A stretch of 64,000 bases of DNA from positions 1,736,001 through 1,800,000 of the forward strand of contig NZ_CP037934.1 in the NCBI RefSeq assembly GCF_004353225.1. Direction: 5' to 3'. The notes below the pieces were generated by a model. It ran no database searches. It had not been told where the DNA came from and was given only the letters and a program-made list of their open reading frames with translations. The first letter of the stretch is position 1; every line of letters begins with the position of its first letter. This DNA comes from Marinobacter sp. JH2 (GTDB taxonomy: Bacteria > Pseudomonadota > Gammaproteobacteria > Pseudomonadales > Oleiphilaceae). A program made the translations under genes and the position numbers. Below are positions 46,130-54,922 of the stretch, piece by piece.

Positions 46130-46612
46130 TTACCGCTGGCGCAGCACCACTCCGTGGCTCTTTCCTTTCGCGGATGCTTTTTGCAGCGACTCAAAGGCAG
46201 AGCGCGCCAGCTTGTTAGTCCACAACACAACCGCATGGCAGGTGCCCGCGCCGAGAGCCAACTCAGCCAACTGCTGAGCCGGAATTTCAGGTGTTGAACG
46301 CAGCACCAGAATCTCACCCGTCACAATGCCATGTGTGTTTTGCCACTTGCCTACCAAAGAATGAGGGGGGTCTATCCAGGCCAACCAACGTTTTTCCTGG
46401 TTCAATTGGGTCAACATAGGCAACAGCAACTGAAAATTCTCGACCTGACCTTCCGGCAGTATAATCTCAGTCACGTTCCCCCTGAGATCGACCTGCCCCG
46501 AGGTCGTGCGCCGAGATTCAGGTCGGCGATAATGCGATGAAGCTGCCTGCGCAGAAATCACAGCCGCGGGTTGAAACGCCATATTATGATTGAAGCTCAA
46601 CTGTTCCATCAC
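46130..46612 (-). CDS. sulA: SOS cell-division inhibitor SulA
   Basis: SulA blocks FtsZ during the SOS response. The 160 residues (or 159 from the second Met) contain the SulA core (LLLPMLTQLNQEKRWLAWIDPPH, then GIVTGEILVLRS and VVLWTNKLA). It lies 39 nt downstream of lexA in the same direction, so it is probably controlled by the single SOS box upstream of lexA; none was seen in the lexA-sulA gap. Confidence 0.93.
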   Translation of the reverse strand: MMEQLSFNHNMAFQPAAVISAQAASSHYRRPESRRTTSGQVDLRGNVTEIILPEGQVENFQLLLPMLTQLNQEKRWLAWIDPPHSLVGKWQNTHGIVTGEILVLRSTPEIPAQQLAELALGAGTCHAVVLWTNKLARSAFESLQKASAKGKSHGVVLRQR

Positions 46613-46651
46613 TCACCTACCTGCGTTGTTCGCATGTCTAATTGTCAGCTT

Positions 46652-47260
46652 TCAGTGCAACTCTGAACGCCGGATGACACCCACACCAAGCCCTTCAATG
46701 AAAAGCTCTTGCTCGGTCAGATCTACCTCAATGGGGCTAAACTCTTCGTTCTCGGCAATCAACCACACTTTATCGCCATCCTTACGGAACCGTTTAACGG
46801 TGACTTCGTCTCCCACACGCGCGATAACAATCTGACCATTCTGGACATCTTGAGTCCGGTGAACCGCCAGCAAGTCCCCATCGAGAATACCGATGTCTTT
46901 CATGCTCATGCCTCGCACACGCAGCAGGTAATCCGCCTTTGGCGAGAAAAAGTTAGGCTGGAGTGCACAATGATCTTCAACGTGTTCCTGAGCCAGTATC
47001 GGACTACCCGCCGCAACCTGGCCGATAACCGGCAACCCCAAATCCGGCTCAGCTTCTGGCAACCTTATGCCCCGACTGGCCCCGGGTACCATTTCAATAG
47101 CGCCCTTGCGCGCCAGAGCTCTTAAGTGTTCTTCAGCTGCGTTCGCTGAACGAAAACCCAGTTCTGCCGCAATCTCTGCACGGGTTGGTGGATAGCCAGT
47201 CTCATCAAGATATCGCCGAATAATATCCAGTACTTGGGACTGCCTGGCGGTTAGTTTCAT
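46652..47260 (-). CDS. lexA: SOS repressor LexA
   Basis: LexA represses DNA-damage genes until RecA stimulates self-cleavage. The 202 residues have an N-terminal winged helix ([23 protein letters not shown]), the cleavage site Ala-Gly (QVAAGSP, about residue 86-87), catalytic Ser ([10 protein letters not shown]) and Lys (EVTVKRFRK). It is followed by sulA. The SOS box at 47285-47302 lies just upstream and is shared with the divergent amidoligase gene. Confidence 0.97.
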   Translation of the reverse strand: MKLTARQSQVLDIIRRYLDETGYPPTRAEIAAELGFRSANAAEEHLRALARKGAIEMVPGASRGIRLPEAEPDLGLPVIGQVAAGSPILAQEHVEDHCALQPNFFSPKADYLLRVRGMSMKDIGILDGDLLAVHRTQDVQNGQIVIARVGDEVTVKRFRKDGDKVWLIAENEEFSPIEVDLTEQELFIEGLGVGVIRRSELH

Positions 47261-47284
47261 GTTGGGCCACTCCAGATAATGATG

Positions 47285-47302
47285 ACTGGTTTTTTATACA
47301 GT
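47285..47302. promoter_or_regulatory. LexA operator (SOS box)
   Basis: ACTGGTTTTTTATACAGT has CTG-N10-CAG, the LexA consensus. It lies 25 nt before lexA and about 118 nt before the amidoligase start. Two further CAGT half-sites (47317 and 47329) do not form a full box. Confidence 0.85.
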
Positions 47303-47419
47303 GATTCGACTATATACAGTGTTTTATCCAGTGTAAAGTCTGTTATCGATCATTACGTGAAACGTCATACCGCTGTGTTATGGTGGCTGACAAAGTCTTT
47401 AAAGGAACCGCGACATACT

Positions 47420-48421
47420 ATGAGCTCTTCAAAACTCAGCAATATGCCTGTCAACACGCGCACCACTGATGGCAATGAACGCAAGGTTGGAGTAGAAATT
47501 GAGTTATCCGGGCTCAGTTATGATGCACTCATAGACCATGCCAGTCGGTTGCTTGGTGGCAAACCGGAACTCCAATCCCGGTATGTCACAAGCATCAAAA
47601 CCAACGATGGTGATTACACAATCGAGTTGGATTCCGATCCGATCAAAGATCTTAATCTCGCTGATGAAGGGCTGCCCACTTCCATTCGGGAACTGGCCTC
47701 TCACGCGATGGATGCCATCGATTTCGCTGCCGAGAAAATTGTGCCCTTGGAAATTGTGGGCCCGCCCTTGCCACTGTCCAAGCTACACATCATGGAAACG
47801 CTGGTGGACGAACTCCGTGACTTAGGCGCGCTGGGAAGCAGGGAAGCGCTCTATTTTGCGTTTGGACTGCAGCTAAACCCGGAACTGCCAGACTTGGAAC
47901 CCGGCACCCTAGTGCGCTATCTGCAAGCGTTTGCGGCCTTGTATGAGTGGCTGAAATCGCGACACCAAATCGATATCAGTCGTAAGTTCACCACCTACAT
48001 CGAACCGTGGAGCACTAAATATACGGAAAAGCTGATGCAGGATAACTACGCTCCTGACATCAGAGGTTTGATGAAAGACTACCTTGACAGCAACCCGACT
48101 CGAAACCGCGCTCTGGATTTGCTGCCGTTGTTTGCTCATCTTGACGCAGATTATCTGGCCGAGTATGTGCAAGATCCTCGCATCAAAAGCCGCCCTACTC
48201 TTCATTACCGGCTTCCAGACTGCGACATCGACAACCCGAACTGGCATTTTTCCACCGTTTGGAACGATTGGGTGGTACTTGAGAAACTAGCCAATAACGC
48301 TCAGGATCTGGCGGTACTGCGCAGGAAGTTCCGGGAAGCGCAAGAATTGAGCTTTCACAACCTGACCCATTCCTGGACCGACACCACTCAGCAATGGCTC
48401 CAAGAACACGGTTATGTCTAA
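47420..48421 (+). CDS. Amidoligase-family (COOH-NH2 ligase) enzyme
   Basis: The ATG at 47420 (MSSSKLSNMPVN) follows AAAGGA; the frame is open further upstream across the SOS region without support. The 333 residues match the glutamine-synthetase-like amidoligase family: an early VGVEIELSGL motif (about 25-34), TIELDSDP (about 75-82), EIVGPPLP (about 112-119) and a C-terminal NWHFSTVWNDWVVLEKL. Such enzymes form amide bonds between carboxylates and amines, on unknown metabolites or peptides. Its stop overlaps the downstream GATase gene by eight nt. This ligase-GATase pairing was predicted by Iyer and Aravind to act on novel substrates; the substrate here is unknown. Confidence 0.78.
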   Translation: MSSSKLSNMPVNTRTTDGNERKVGVEIELSGLSYDALIDHASRLLGGKPELQSRYVTSIKTNDGDYTIELDSDPIKDLNLADEGLPTSIRELASHAMDAIDFAAEKIVPLEIVGPPLPLSKLHIMETLVDELRDLGALGSREALYFAFGLQLNPELPDLEPGTLVRYLQAFAALYEWLKSRHQIDISRKFTTYIEPWSTKYTEKLMQDNYAPDIRGLMKDYLDSNPTRNRALDLLPLFAHLDADYLAEYVQDPRIKSRPTLHYRLPDCDIDNPNWHFSTVWNDWVVLEKLANNAQDLAVLRRKFREAQELSFHNLTHSWTDTTQQWLQEHGYV

Positions 48422-49184
48422 TACAGAAACCGAAACAGACATTCCGGGACTGACGATCGGTATTAGTGGCCCCGCCCGACGAAGTCTTGCGCAGAGGCTA
48501 ATCAGCCTTGGTTTGCGCTTGTCGGGCGCACGTACCCACTACATTCGCCCTGGCTCACGGATCAACGTTGCGCTGCTGGACGGGTTGGTACTTTCCGGTG
48601 GTACCCACGTGCACCCGGAACGCTACGGCCAACAGTCCCAGGTGACAGCCAAGTACAACCCGAAAAGGGATGACACCGATCATCGATTACTGGAACAGGC
48701 GGAGGCCATTGGCATTCCAGTGCTCGGCATTTGCCGCGGTGCGCAGTTCATCAATATTTTCCACGGTGGATCGCTGTGCCAGAACGTAACGCCTCTGCGG
48801 ATAAATACCCGGCACCGGCCTTTGCTGCTGCCACTCCAAACAGTAAGACTGGTATCGGGCAGCCGGCTTGCGGACTTGATGCCTAACTGGAGAATCGGTG
48901 CCAATCGCATTCATAGCCAAGCCATCAAGCAGCTCGGCCGGGGCCTTCAGGTTACTGCGGTGGACAACGATTTATTTGTTCAAGCTATCGAAAGTACCGG
49001 TAAACAATGGCTAATGGGCGTGCAATGGCACCCAGAATATTTGCTTTATCACGCCGGTCATCGGCGTATTTTTCGTCGGCTTGTTCAAGCGGCCCGCGAT
49101 CGAAAACTCCAACGTCTTGAGAACGAGAGTGCTCAATGGAGTGACGAGGCAAAACGCCTGTTCGAACGGGACAATAGTCGTTAA
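48414..49184 (+). CDS. Class I glutamine amidotransferase / gamma-glutamyl hydrolase-like protein
   Basis: The 256 residues form a class I GATase (peptidase C26) domain with nucleophile Cys in GICRGAQFIN, an HVHPERYG segment typical of PuuD-like gamma-glutamyl-GABA hydrolases and catalytic His-Glu in GVQWHPEYL. It overlaps the amidoligase gene by eight nt, so the two form an operon. It might supply ammonia to, or hydrolyse gamma-glutamyl products of, its partner. Its stop overlaps the convergent tamB stop by four nt. Confidence 0.85.
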   Translation: MSNTETETDIPGLTIGISGPARRSLAQRLISLGLRLSGARTHYIRPGSRINVALLDGLVLSGGTHVHPERYGQQSQVTAKYNPKRDDTDHRLLEQAEAIGIPVLGICRGAQFINIFHGGSLCQNVTPLRINTRHRPLLLPLQTVRLVSGSRLADLMPNWRIGANRIHSQAIKQLGRGLQVTAVDNDLFVQAIESTGKQWLMGVQWHPEYLLYHAGHRRIFRRLVQAARDRKLQRLENESAQWSDEAKRLFERDNSR

Positions 49185-52100
49185 AAATCCCGGGTATAAA
49201 AGATATCTAGTGAGGCGGCCAATCCACTGGCCGCCTCCAGATAGAAATACCTGCCAAGATCGTAACGCAAAGCAACGGTAGTGATCGGCTCGAAAATGCC
49301 AACGCCGTAGCGAATACTCAGCTCATCGGTAATGTAGCCACTCGCAACCACCGACGCCGTTTCTCCGGACCCTTCGGCCTCCAACATCAGGTTTTTAATG
49401 CCCAATTCGTCGCCAATGCTTTGAGTCAGATCGTTGGTTTGGGTCAAACCGAGGGAAATAGCGGCCGCGCTCATCTGGCCTTCATCCCCGCGTCCTTGCG
49501 GTGGCCGGCCCAAAATCACATACGATAATGCATCGCTTTGGGGCATGGATGGTTCGGAAAATACTTCGGTTTCCGGCTCACTGATGGGCCCACTCAGTCT
49601 TATGCCGGCAACCACCGTATCAACCTCTCGCACCGCTTCGATATCGAGATACGGTTCTGTCAGGGCACCCACAAAGACTACCCGCGCCCTTCGCAAACTA
49701 AGGTCTTGGCCGTAAGCTTCGTAACGGCCATTCACTAATCGCAAAGCACCACGAGTGTCCATGTCGTTGCCGATACGCAGCGTTCCCTTCAAGTCTCCGG
49801 TCAAGCCGAACGCGTTTAGCGTCACTTCGTCTTCACCGACCACCACAACCACGTCCATCAGCATCTTGCGGATGGCGGGCTCTTCCGCCTCTACACCAAC
49901 AATCACTTCATCGCTGGATACGGATACCGCCGATTCAGGTAATGTCTGGACTTCAATCCGCCCGCGAGGCACCTCCACACGTCCGGATACCGACAACTCA
50001 CCTGTCTTGAAGCGAAGATCAATGTCTGGCCCCACTTCCACCGACGCATACGGCTCAAAATGCACTGGCAGCCTTTCACCCTTTATATTCAGGTTCAGTT
50101 CTGGTTCGCCGCTCCAGTCAAGGCTGCCCGATATCTGACCTTCACTTCGATCGTTACTCTGCCACCGCCCACTGATGTCCGCGTTATACCCAAGAAATTC
50201 CACCGCCATTACCACCGCTTCCATAGGTAGCGGTATATCCGGGTCCTGGAAGCGCCCATCGGTGAGCGCGAGTTCACCGGTAACGGCCGGTTTCAGCAAA
50301 GGGCCGTTTAAACTGCCTTCGCCATTGACCTGACCCGCCACCTCATCGATACCCGAAAACGCCGAGACAAAGGCGAGATCGAGGTCTTTCAAAGAAAAGG
50401 TCCCCTCAACTGATCGGTCCGCTGATACGGGGTCCACTGACAACTGCGTTGAGAATTGGCCCAGTTCAGGGCCTTTCAACGCCATCGACAGTTCGGCCAA
50501 TTCGGGTTTGAGTATCGCGTTTAAAGTAAGCTGTTGATGACTCAATGACTCCCAATTATCCAGAACCAAAAACTCAAAGCTGCCCTCACCGGCATCAACC
50601 TCAACCCGACCGTTGGGCCCGGCATCGGTCATTGCGACTTCAATGTTAGCGTTCAAAAGGGCCTTCCAACGGAAGGTATCCGGTAACAACGGCTCCAAGG
50701 CAAGCGTTGGGAACTGATTAATTCGGTAGGCAATGGTCGGGTTTGGCCAAAGCTGCTGGTCCTCAGCACAAACTGAGCTGTCCTGCCAGCGCCAGCAGTG
50801 CTGCCCTAGCTCCAGCACCCCTAGCTTGCTGTAAGAGAGGACTGTGCGCTGATCCAGTTCCCAAATATGGCCAGGCTCCGGGACCCTTATTTCGCCTCGG
50901 GTTATAGCTCCGCTCCAACTGGAAAAGGCTTCACCTAACCCACCGGCCAGCTCCATCAACAACGACACCTCTGGATGTTTTGCTTCAAACGAAAGCTGAT
51001 GCTGGCCCCTGGTGCCTTGGGCAGAGACATTCACTTCGTCCAACACCTGATCAGCCGCTTTGATATCCCGAGCTGTAATAGTGCCATCCAGTACCTCGCC
51101 AGAGCCCAGACTGGCCTGAATTTCTAGCCGGCCAACCCGCGCTTCGTCTCGCCACGCCAACTGGTCAGCGTTCAGGCGTACCTGTCCTTGAGGATCTTCC
51201 AAAGAACCCCGCGCACTCAGTTCGCCAGACAATTCGCCCTGCAGACCGGGTACGATCAGCTCAGGCTTGGGCAGCATAACGGATAAGTCAGCCCCTATTT
51301 CCGTGCCGTAACGGCCACTACCTGTTACTTCGTTTTCTGCAACCGACACCAACAAATCCTGCAGCGTCCAGTCGGAGCCATCGCTACTTAACTTACCTTT
51401 GGCTTTTGCTGGCTGCTGCTGCCATTCACCGGCAAGATCCCAGTCCGCCGTCATTACCGGCAACCCGCTATCCTGCATATGCCCCTGACTGGTCACTTGG
51501 CCATTCAGGTCTGCCTCGAGAACGGGCAGCCAGTAACCCGGGTTGAAGGCGTTTAACTCAAGCGCAGCCTGCCAGGACAAAGGCCCAGTTAACCCGAGCT
51601 CCGCCTGCCCCGTGAGCGATCCAGCGCCCGTTTTCATATCTAATTGGTCTACAATCAATGCGTCGGAATCACCTTCCAAGCTGGCCACCAGATCGGCAGT
51701 TCCCTGAGGTCCTTTTACGCTTGCTTCGAGGTTTGCCTTATAATTGTCGCCCTGATAACTGGCTTGGCCCATTAACGTTTCCAGCACCACAGGTGGTTCT
51801 GAAACGTCAGGCAACAAACCAAACCAAGGGAAAGCGTTCAGACTGATATCGGCATTGGCCTGCAAGCCCTCCTTCCAAGATAGGTTCCCAGAGGCATTGA
51901 AAGTGCCGGGGTCCGCGCGATCGATAACAGCGGGACCCGAAAGTGACAGGTGCAGATCAGAAGCGGCCTCTGTCGTCACTAACCCGTCCAAGCCAAGCTG
52001 CACGTTACCCGTCGTGCCGGGAAGCACCGCCCGAGCTTCTGTCTGAAACCCTTTAGCCAGAGAGCCCCCTAAACTCAACACAAGATCTTGTAATAACAGG

Positions 52101-52951
52101 GTGGACGGCAGGGTGTGATGGGCCATAAAGGCCGGCGAGGTTAATTTGAGCTGAGCGGGCAAACGCTCATCCAGTGGCTTAGCAGTGCCTTGTAAGTTCG
52201 CTTCCAGATAGCCGGTGCTTTGACCATCTACTCTCAAGTCCCGCACGCTGCCAGCGAGTTTCAAATCCACCGTCCACTGATCACCTGACGGCGGCGGCAA
52301 ATCTACCTTCACATTCAAGTCCAGCGGCCAATCTCTGCGCATCTCCACCCAACCACTTGCGTTAACGCGAAGATCACCAAGGACATAGGAGGCTTGATCG
52401 ATATCCAGGCTGGCCCCGGAACCACTCGTTTTCAACGAAAAAAGATCCCAGATGCGGCTACCGTTGACGGTCAATTCACCCAAAGCCACGTCTTTGACGT
52501 TCACTGCCAACGGCAAAGTGATGTCTGGCAGGCTTATTCCGCCGCTCGATTGCTCTTCCGTATCTGACGGTTGCACCGTGACATCAATACGGCTGGCCTT
52601 CAGAGCATCCAGGCACACGGTCAACTCGAACAAACACGTTGGAGACCAATCCACCTCGGGCGAGTGAACGGCCACCCCCACGCCATAGCCTTGCCATTCA
52701 AGACGTTCGGCCTGCCACTGCCCCAACAACGAGCCGTAAGCCGCTTCTGTATGTAGGCCCGGAATTTTTTCCAATGTCCACGCGGTGCCTTTATCGGTAT
52801 TCAGTGCTACCAGTACAAACCCCAACAAAACCAATGGCAGCAGTAAGGCCACCGCAAGTAAAACCAATAGCCAGAACCACCAGCGCCGCCGAGGCGTTTC
52901 TTTGGCCATTCCACTCTTCGGGTTATCGGTTGTTTCAGGCTGATCACTCAC
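49181..52951 (-). CDS. tamB: Translocation and assembly module protein TamB
   Basis: TamB is a long periplasm-spanning protein that works with TamA in outer-membrane protein or phospholipid handling. The 1256 residues have an N-terminal membrane anchor (about 27-52, FWLLVLLAVALLLPLVLLGF), a long repetitive beta-groove region and the C-terminal DUF490/TamB domain (about 900-1256), ending in Asp-Phe. It overlaps tamA by four nt. Confidence 0.95.
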   Translation of the reverse strand: MSDQPETTDNPKSGMAKETPRRRWWFWLLVLLAVALLLPLVLLGFVLVALNTDKGTAWTLEKIPGLHTEAAYGSLLGQWQAERLEWQGYGVGVAVHSPEVDWSPTCLFELTVCLDALKASRIDVTVQPSDTEEQSSGGISLPDITLPLAVNVKDVALGELTVNGSRIWDLFSLKTSGSGASLDIDQASYVLGDLRVNASGWVEMRRDWPLDLNVKVDLPPPSGDQWTVDLKLAGSVRDLRVDGQSTGYLEANLQGTAKPLDERLPAQLKLTSPAFMAHHTLPSTLLLQDLVLSLGGSLAKGFQTEARAVLPGTTGNVQLGLDGLVTTEAASDLHLSLSGPAVIDRADPGTFNASGNLSWKEGLQANADISLNAFPWFGLLPDVSEPPVVLETLMGQASYQGDNYKANLEASVKGPQGTADLVASLEGDSDALIVDQLDMKTGAGSLTGQAELGLTGPLSWQAALELNAFNPGYWLPVLEADLNGQVTSQGHMQDSGLPVMTADWDLAGEWQQQPAKAKGKLSSDGSDWTLQDLLVSVAENEVTGSGRYGTEIGADLSVMLPKPELIVPGLQGELSGELSARGSLEDPQGQVRLNADQLAWRDEARVGRLEIQASLGSGEVLDGTITARDIKAADQVLDEVNVSAQGTRGQHQLSFEAKHPEVSLLMELAGGLGEAFSSWSGAITRGEIRVPEPGHIWELDQRTVLSYSKLGVLELGQHCWRWQDSSVCAEDQQLWPNPTIAYRINQFPTLALEPLLPDTFRWKALLNANIEVAMTDAGPNGRVEVDAGEGSFEFLVLDNWESLSHQQLTLNAILKPELAELSMALKGPELGQFSTQLSVDPVSADRSVEGTFSLKDLDLAFVSAFSGIDEVAGQVNGEGSLNGPLLKPAVTGELALTDGRFQDPDIPLPMEAVVMAVEFLGYNADISGRWQSNDRSEGQISGSLDWSGEPELNLNIKGERLPVHFEPYASVEVGPDIDLRFKTGELSVSGRVEVPRGRIEVQTLPESAVSVSSDEVIVGVEAEEPAIRKMLMDVVVVVGEDEVTLNAFGLTGDLKGTLRIGNDMDTRGALRLVNGRYEAYGQDLSLRRARVVFVGALTEPYLDIEAVREVDTVVAGIRLSGPISEPETEVFSEPSMPQSDALSYVILGRPPQGRGDEGQMSAAAISLGLTQTNDLTQSIGDELGIKNLMLEAEGSGETASVVASGYITDELSIRYGVGIFEPITTVALRYDLGRYFYLEAASGLAASLDIFYTRDF

Positions 52952-54711
52952 AATTCAGGCCCCATTGAAAAGTGGATTCGCCAGCCGCCACCAAGGGACT
53001 CGCTCAGCCCCTCCGCAATATCAAGGCGCAAGGGCCCAACCGGGCTTACCCAACGAATCCCCACACCCACTCCTGTGGCTAACGGATCAAAGACATCGTC
53101 CACGGCATTACCTTCATCAATGAAGGCGGCAAGCCGCCAGCTTTTCGTGAATTCATATTGGTATTCGGCGCTCCCCACAATAAGGTAGCGCCCCCCCACC
53201 GCATCACCATCGCTGTTTTTTGGTGACAACGATTCGTAAGCGTAGCCTCGAACCGATTGGTCGCCGCCGGCGAAGAAGCGCAGAGATGGCGGAACGTCAT
53301 CAAAATTATTCGTCGCCACGCCACCAAAATTAAACCGAGCCAAAAAGCGATGCTTGTCCGCCAAGGTATAAAGGCCTCGGGCCAGAAAGTTCACATGCAG
53401 TATATCCGCATCGGACAATGCAGCCCGGTGCGCCCCCGTCACATCTACCTGCAAGCGATAACCTTGAGAGGGGTCCAGAGGAGAATTGGAGTGCAGCTTC
53501 GAATAACCGACACTGGGCAGCAACAGGCTGGAAGTGTTCTGTGTTTCCTCACCGATAGTGTAACGCTCACCTTCCCATCGCAAACCCAGAATTTGCATCC
53601 ACTCGGTATCAAGCTGATGCCGCCACTGCTGGCCCAGGGTTAAACGCTCAGAGGCAACGTCTTCAATTTCCTCGCGTTGGTAACCGGTGCTCAAACGAAT
53701 GGAGTCGGTCATCGGCGGATCCAGCGGCAGTTCATACCAACCGGAAATGCTCTGACGCAATTCCGACACTTCGGTATCCAGTCCGCGCCGATGCCCCATG
53801 GGGTTTATATAATGCTCGCGCCAGGTACCACGGAACCTAGGCCCAACGTCGGTTGAGAAACCCACACCGGCTGCGATTGAACGGGGATCTCGCGGTGTCA
53901 GGTCGATATTGATAGGGATAACCCGATCTTCCGCATCGCTGGGCGAAGCATCCAGGTCCACCCCTGAAAAATAACCACTGTTCGAGAGGTCACCGCTTAG
54001 TTTGGCGACTTTCCCTGCATGGAATGGCTCACCGGGCCCGAACGTCACAAACTGATCAAGCAGCCTCTGCTCGAAGCCATGCCCTTCCAGAAAGGTGACT
54101 TCTCCAAGCCGATAACGCTCGCCGGATTCAAAGCTTAAATTGATGTCTGCGGTTTTCTCCGCCGGGTCCACCTTCAGCTCCCGTGCCTCAAACTTACCCT
54201 CGAAGTATCCCAGGCGCCGGGCTCTGTTATTAATGCTGCTTCGGAGATTGTCGTATTCGCCGTGGTTCAACACCTCACCAACCCGAGGTCGCTCGGGCAG
54301 CTCTTCAACAAATTCGGCATCCTTCAACCCTGGCCCGTGAATATCCACGTTGCGCTGACGAACCCGAACCGGGGTTCCGGGTTCTACGGTGAGCTTGAGC
54401 TCCGCCAAGCCTACGTCGCCGTCATTCACTTCCCAGGTGATTTGCGGGTTGTAGTAGCCCAGTGCTCGAAGGGCCTCCTTAACCTGGCCTTCAGCTGTGG
54501 GGGCATACCGACGCAGACCATCTGCAGTGCGCCCTTCAACTTCCCCCAAAAAAATACGTGCATTGTCTTCCAGAGCGTCGTGATCGCCCTTCACTTGCAC
54601 ATCGACCTGATTTGCCAACACCAGTGCTGGAATACAGAGTATGAACAACGCTGTAGCTTTTATAGCCGTCTCTTTTGATAAGAAAGGTGGCAGCATACGG
54701 TGTACCGGCAT
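52948..54711 (-). CDS. tamA: Outer-membrane assembly protein TamA (Omp85 family)
   Basis: TamA is an Omp85-type outer-membrane barrel partner of TamB. The 587 residues have a signal peptide (ending ALVLA, starting at the ATG of 54711 or the one at 54696), three POTRA domains (about 35-280) and a C-terminal 16-stranded barrel with the family VRGY motif (GGDQSVRGYAYESL). It ends in the barrel signature. It is the first gene of the tamA-tamB pair and diverges from the voltage-sensor-like gene. Confidence 0.93.
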   Translation of the reverse strand: MPVHRMLPPFLSKETAIKATALFILCIPALVLANQVDVQVKGDHDALEDNARIFLGEVEGRTADGLRRYAPTAEGQVKEALRALGYYNPQITWEVNDGDVGLAELKLTVEPGTPVRVRQRNVDIHGPGLKDAEFVEELPERPRVGEVLNHGEYDNLRSSINNRARRLGYFEGKFEARELKVDPAEKTADINLSFESGERYRLGEVTFLEGHGFEQRLLDQFVTFGPGEPFHAGKVAKLSGDLSNSGYFSGVDLDASPSDAEDRVIPINIDLTPRDPRSIAAGVGFSTDVGPRFRGTWREHYINPMGHRRGLDTEVSELRQSISGWYELPLDPPMTDSIRLSTGYQREEIEDVASERLTLGQQWRHQLDTEWMQILGLRWEGERYTIGEETQNTSSLLLPSVGYSKLHSNSPLDPSQGYRLQVDVTGAHRAALSDADILHVNFLARGLYTLADKHRFLARFNFGGVATNNFDDVPPSLRFFAGGDQSVRGYAYESLSPKNSDGDAVGGRYLIVGSAEYQYEFTKSWRLAAFIDEGNAVDDVFDPLATGVGVGIRWVSPVGPLRLDIAEGLSESLGGGWRIHFSMGPEL

Positions 54712-54824
54712 CCCAACCAGATTGTTTTATGAAACGTAGAGTTAGACCTCGGAGTTTACCGGTCCCCCCACTCACGTGCCATGCCTGTTGTCCCAAATAA
54801 ACGTAGATTAATTAGGTGTTCGAG

Positions 54825-54844
54825 CTTCGCCAGACTTCGCCAGA
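54825..54844. repeat. Perfect 10-bp tandem repeat (two copies)
   Basis: CTTCGCCAGA occurs twice in direct succession in the tamA upstream region, which is also upstream of the gene at 54923. Confidence 0.55.
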
Positions 54845-54922
54845 AAGTCGTGCCCAAGATGTAAATAGGCTACCCTGTCATAGACTTACGACTGGTTCCC
54901 GCTTCACTCACAGGTAACGAGA

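Noticed and set aside
47316..47331. Second SOS box
   Set aside because: The left half reads ACA rather than CTG at the N10 distance, so the CTG-N10-CAG rule fails.
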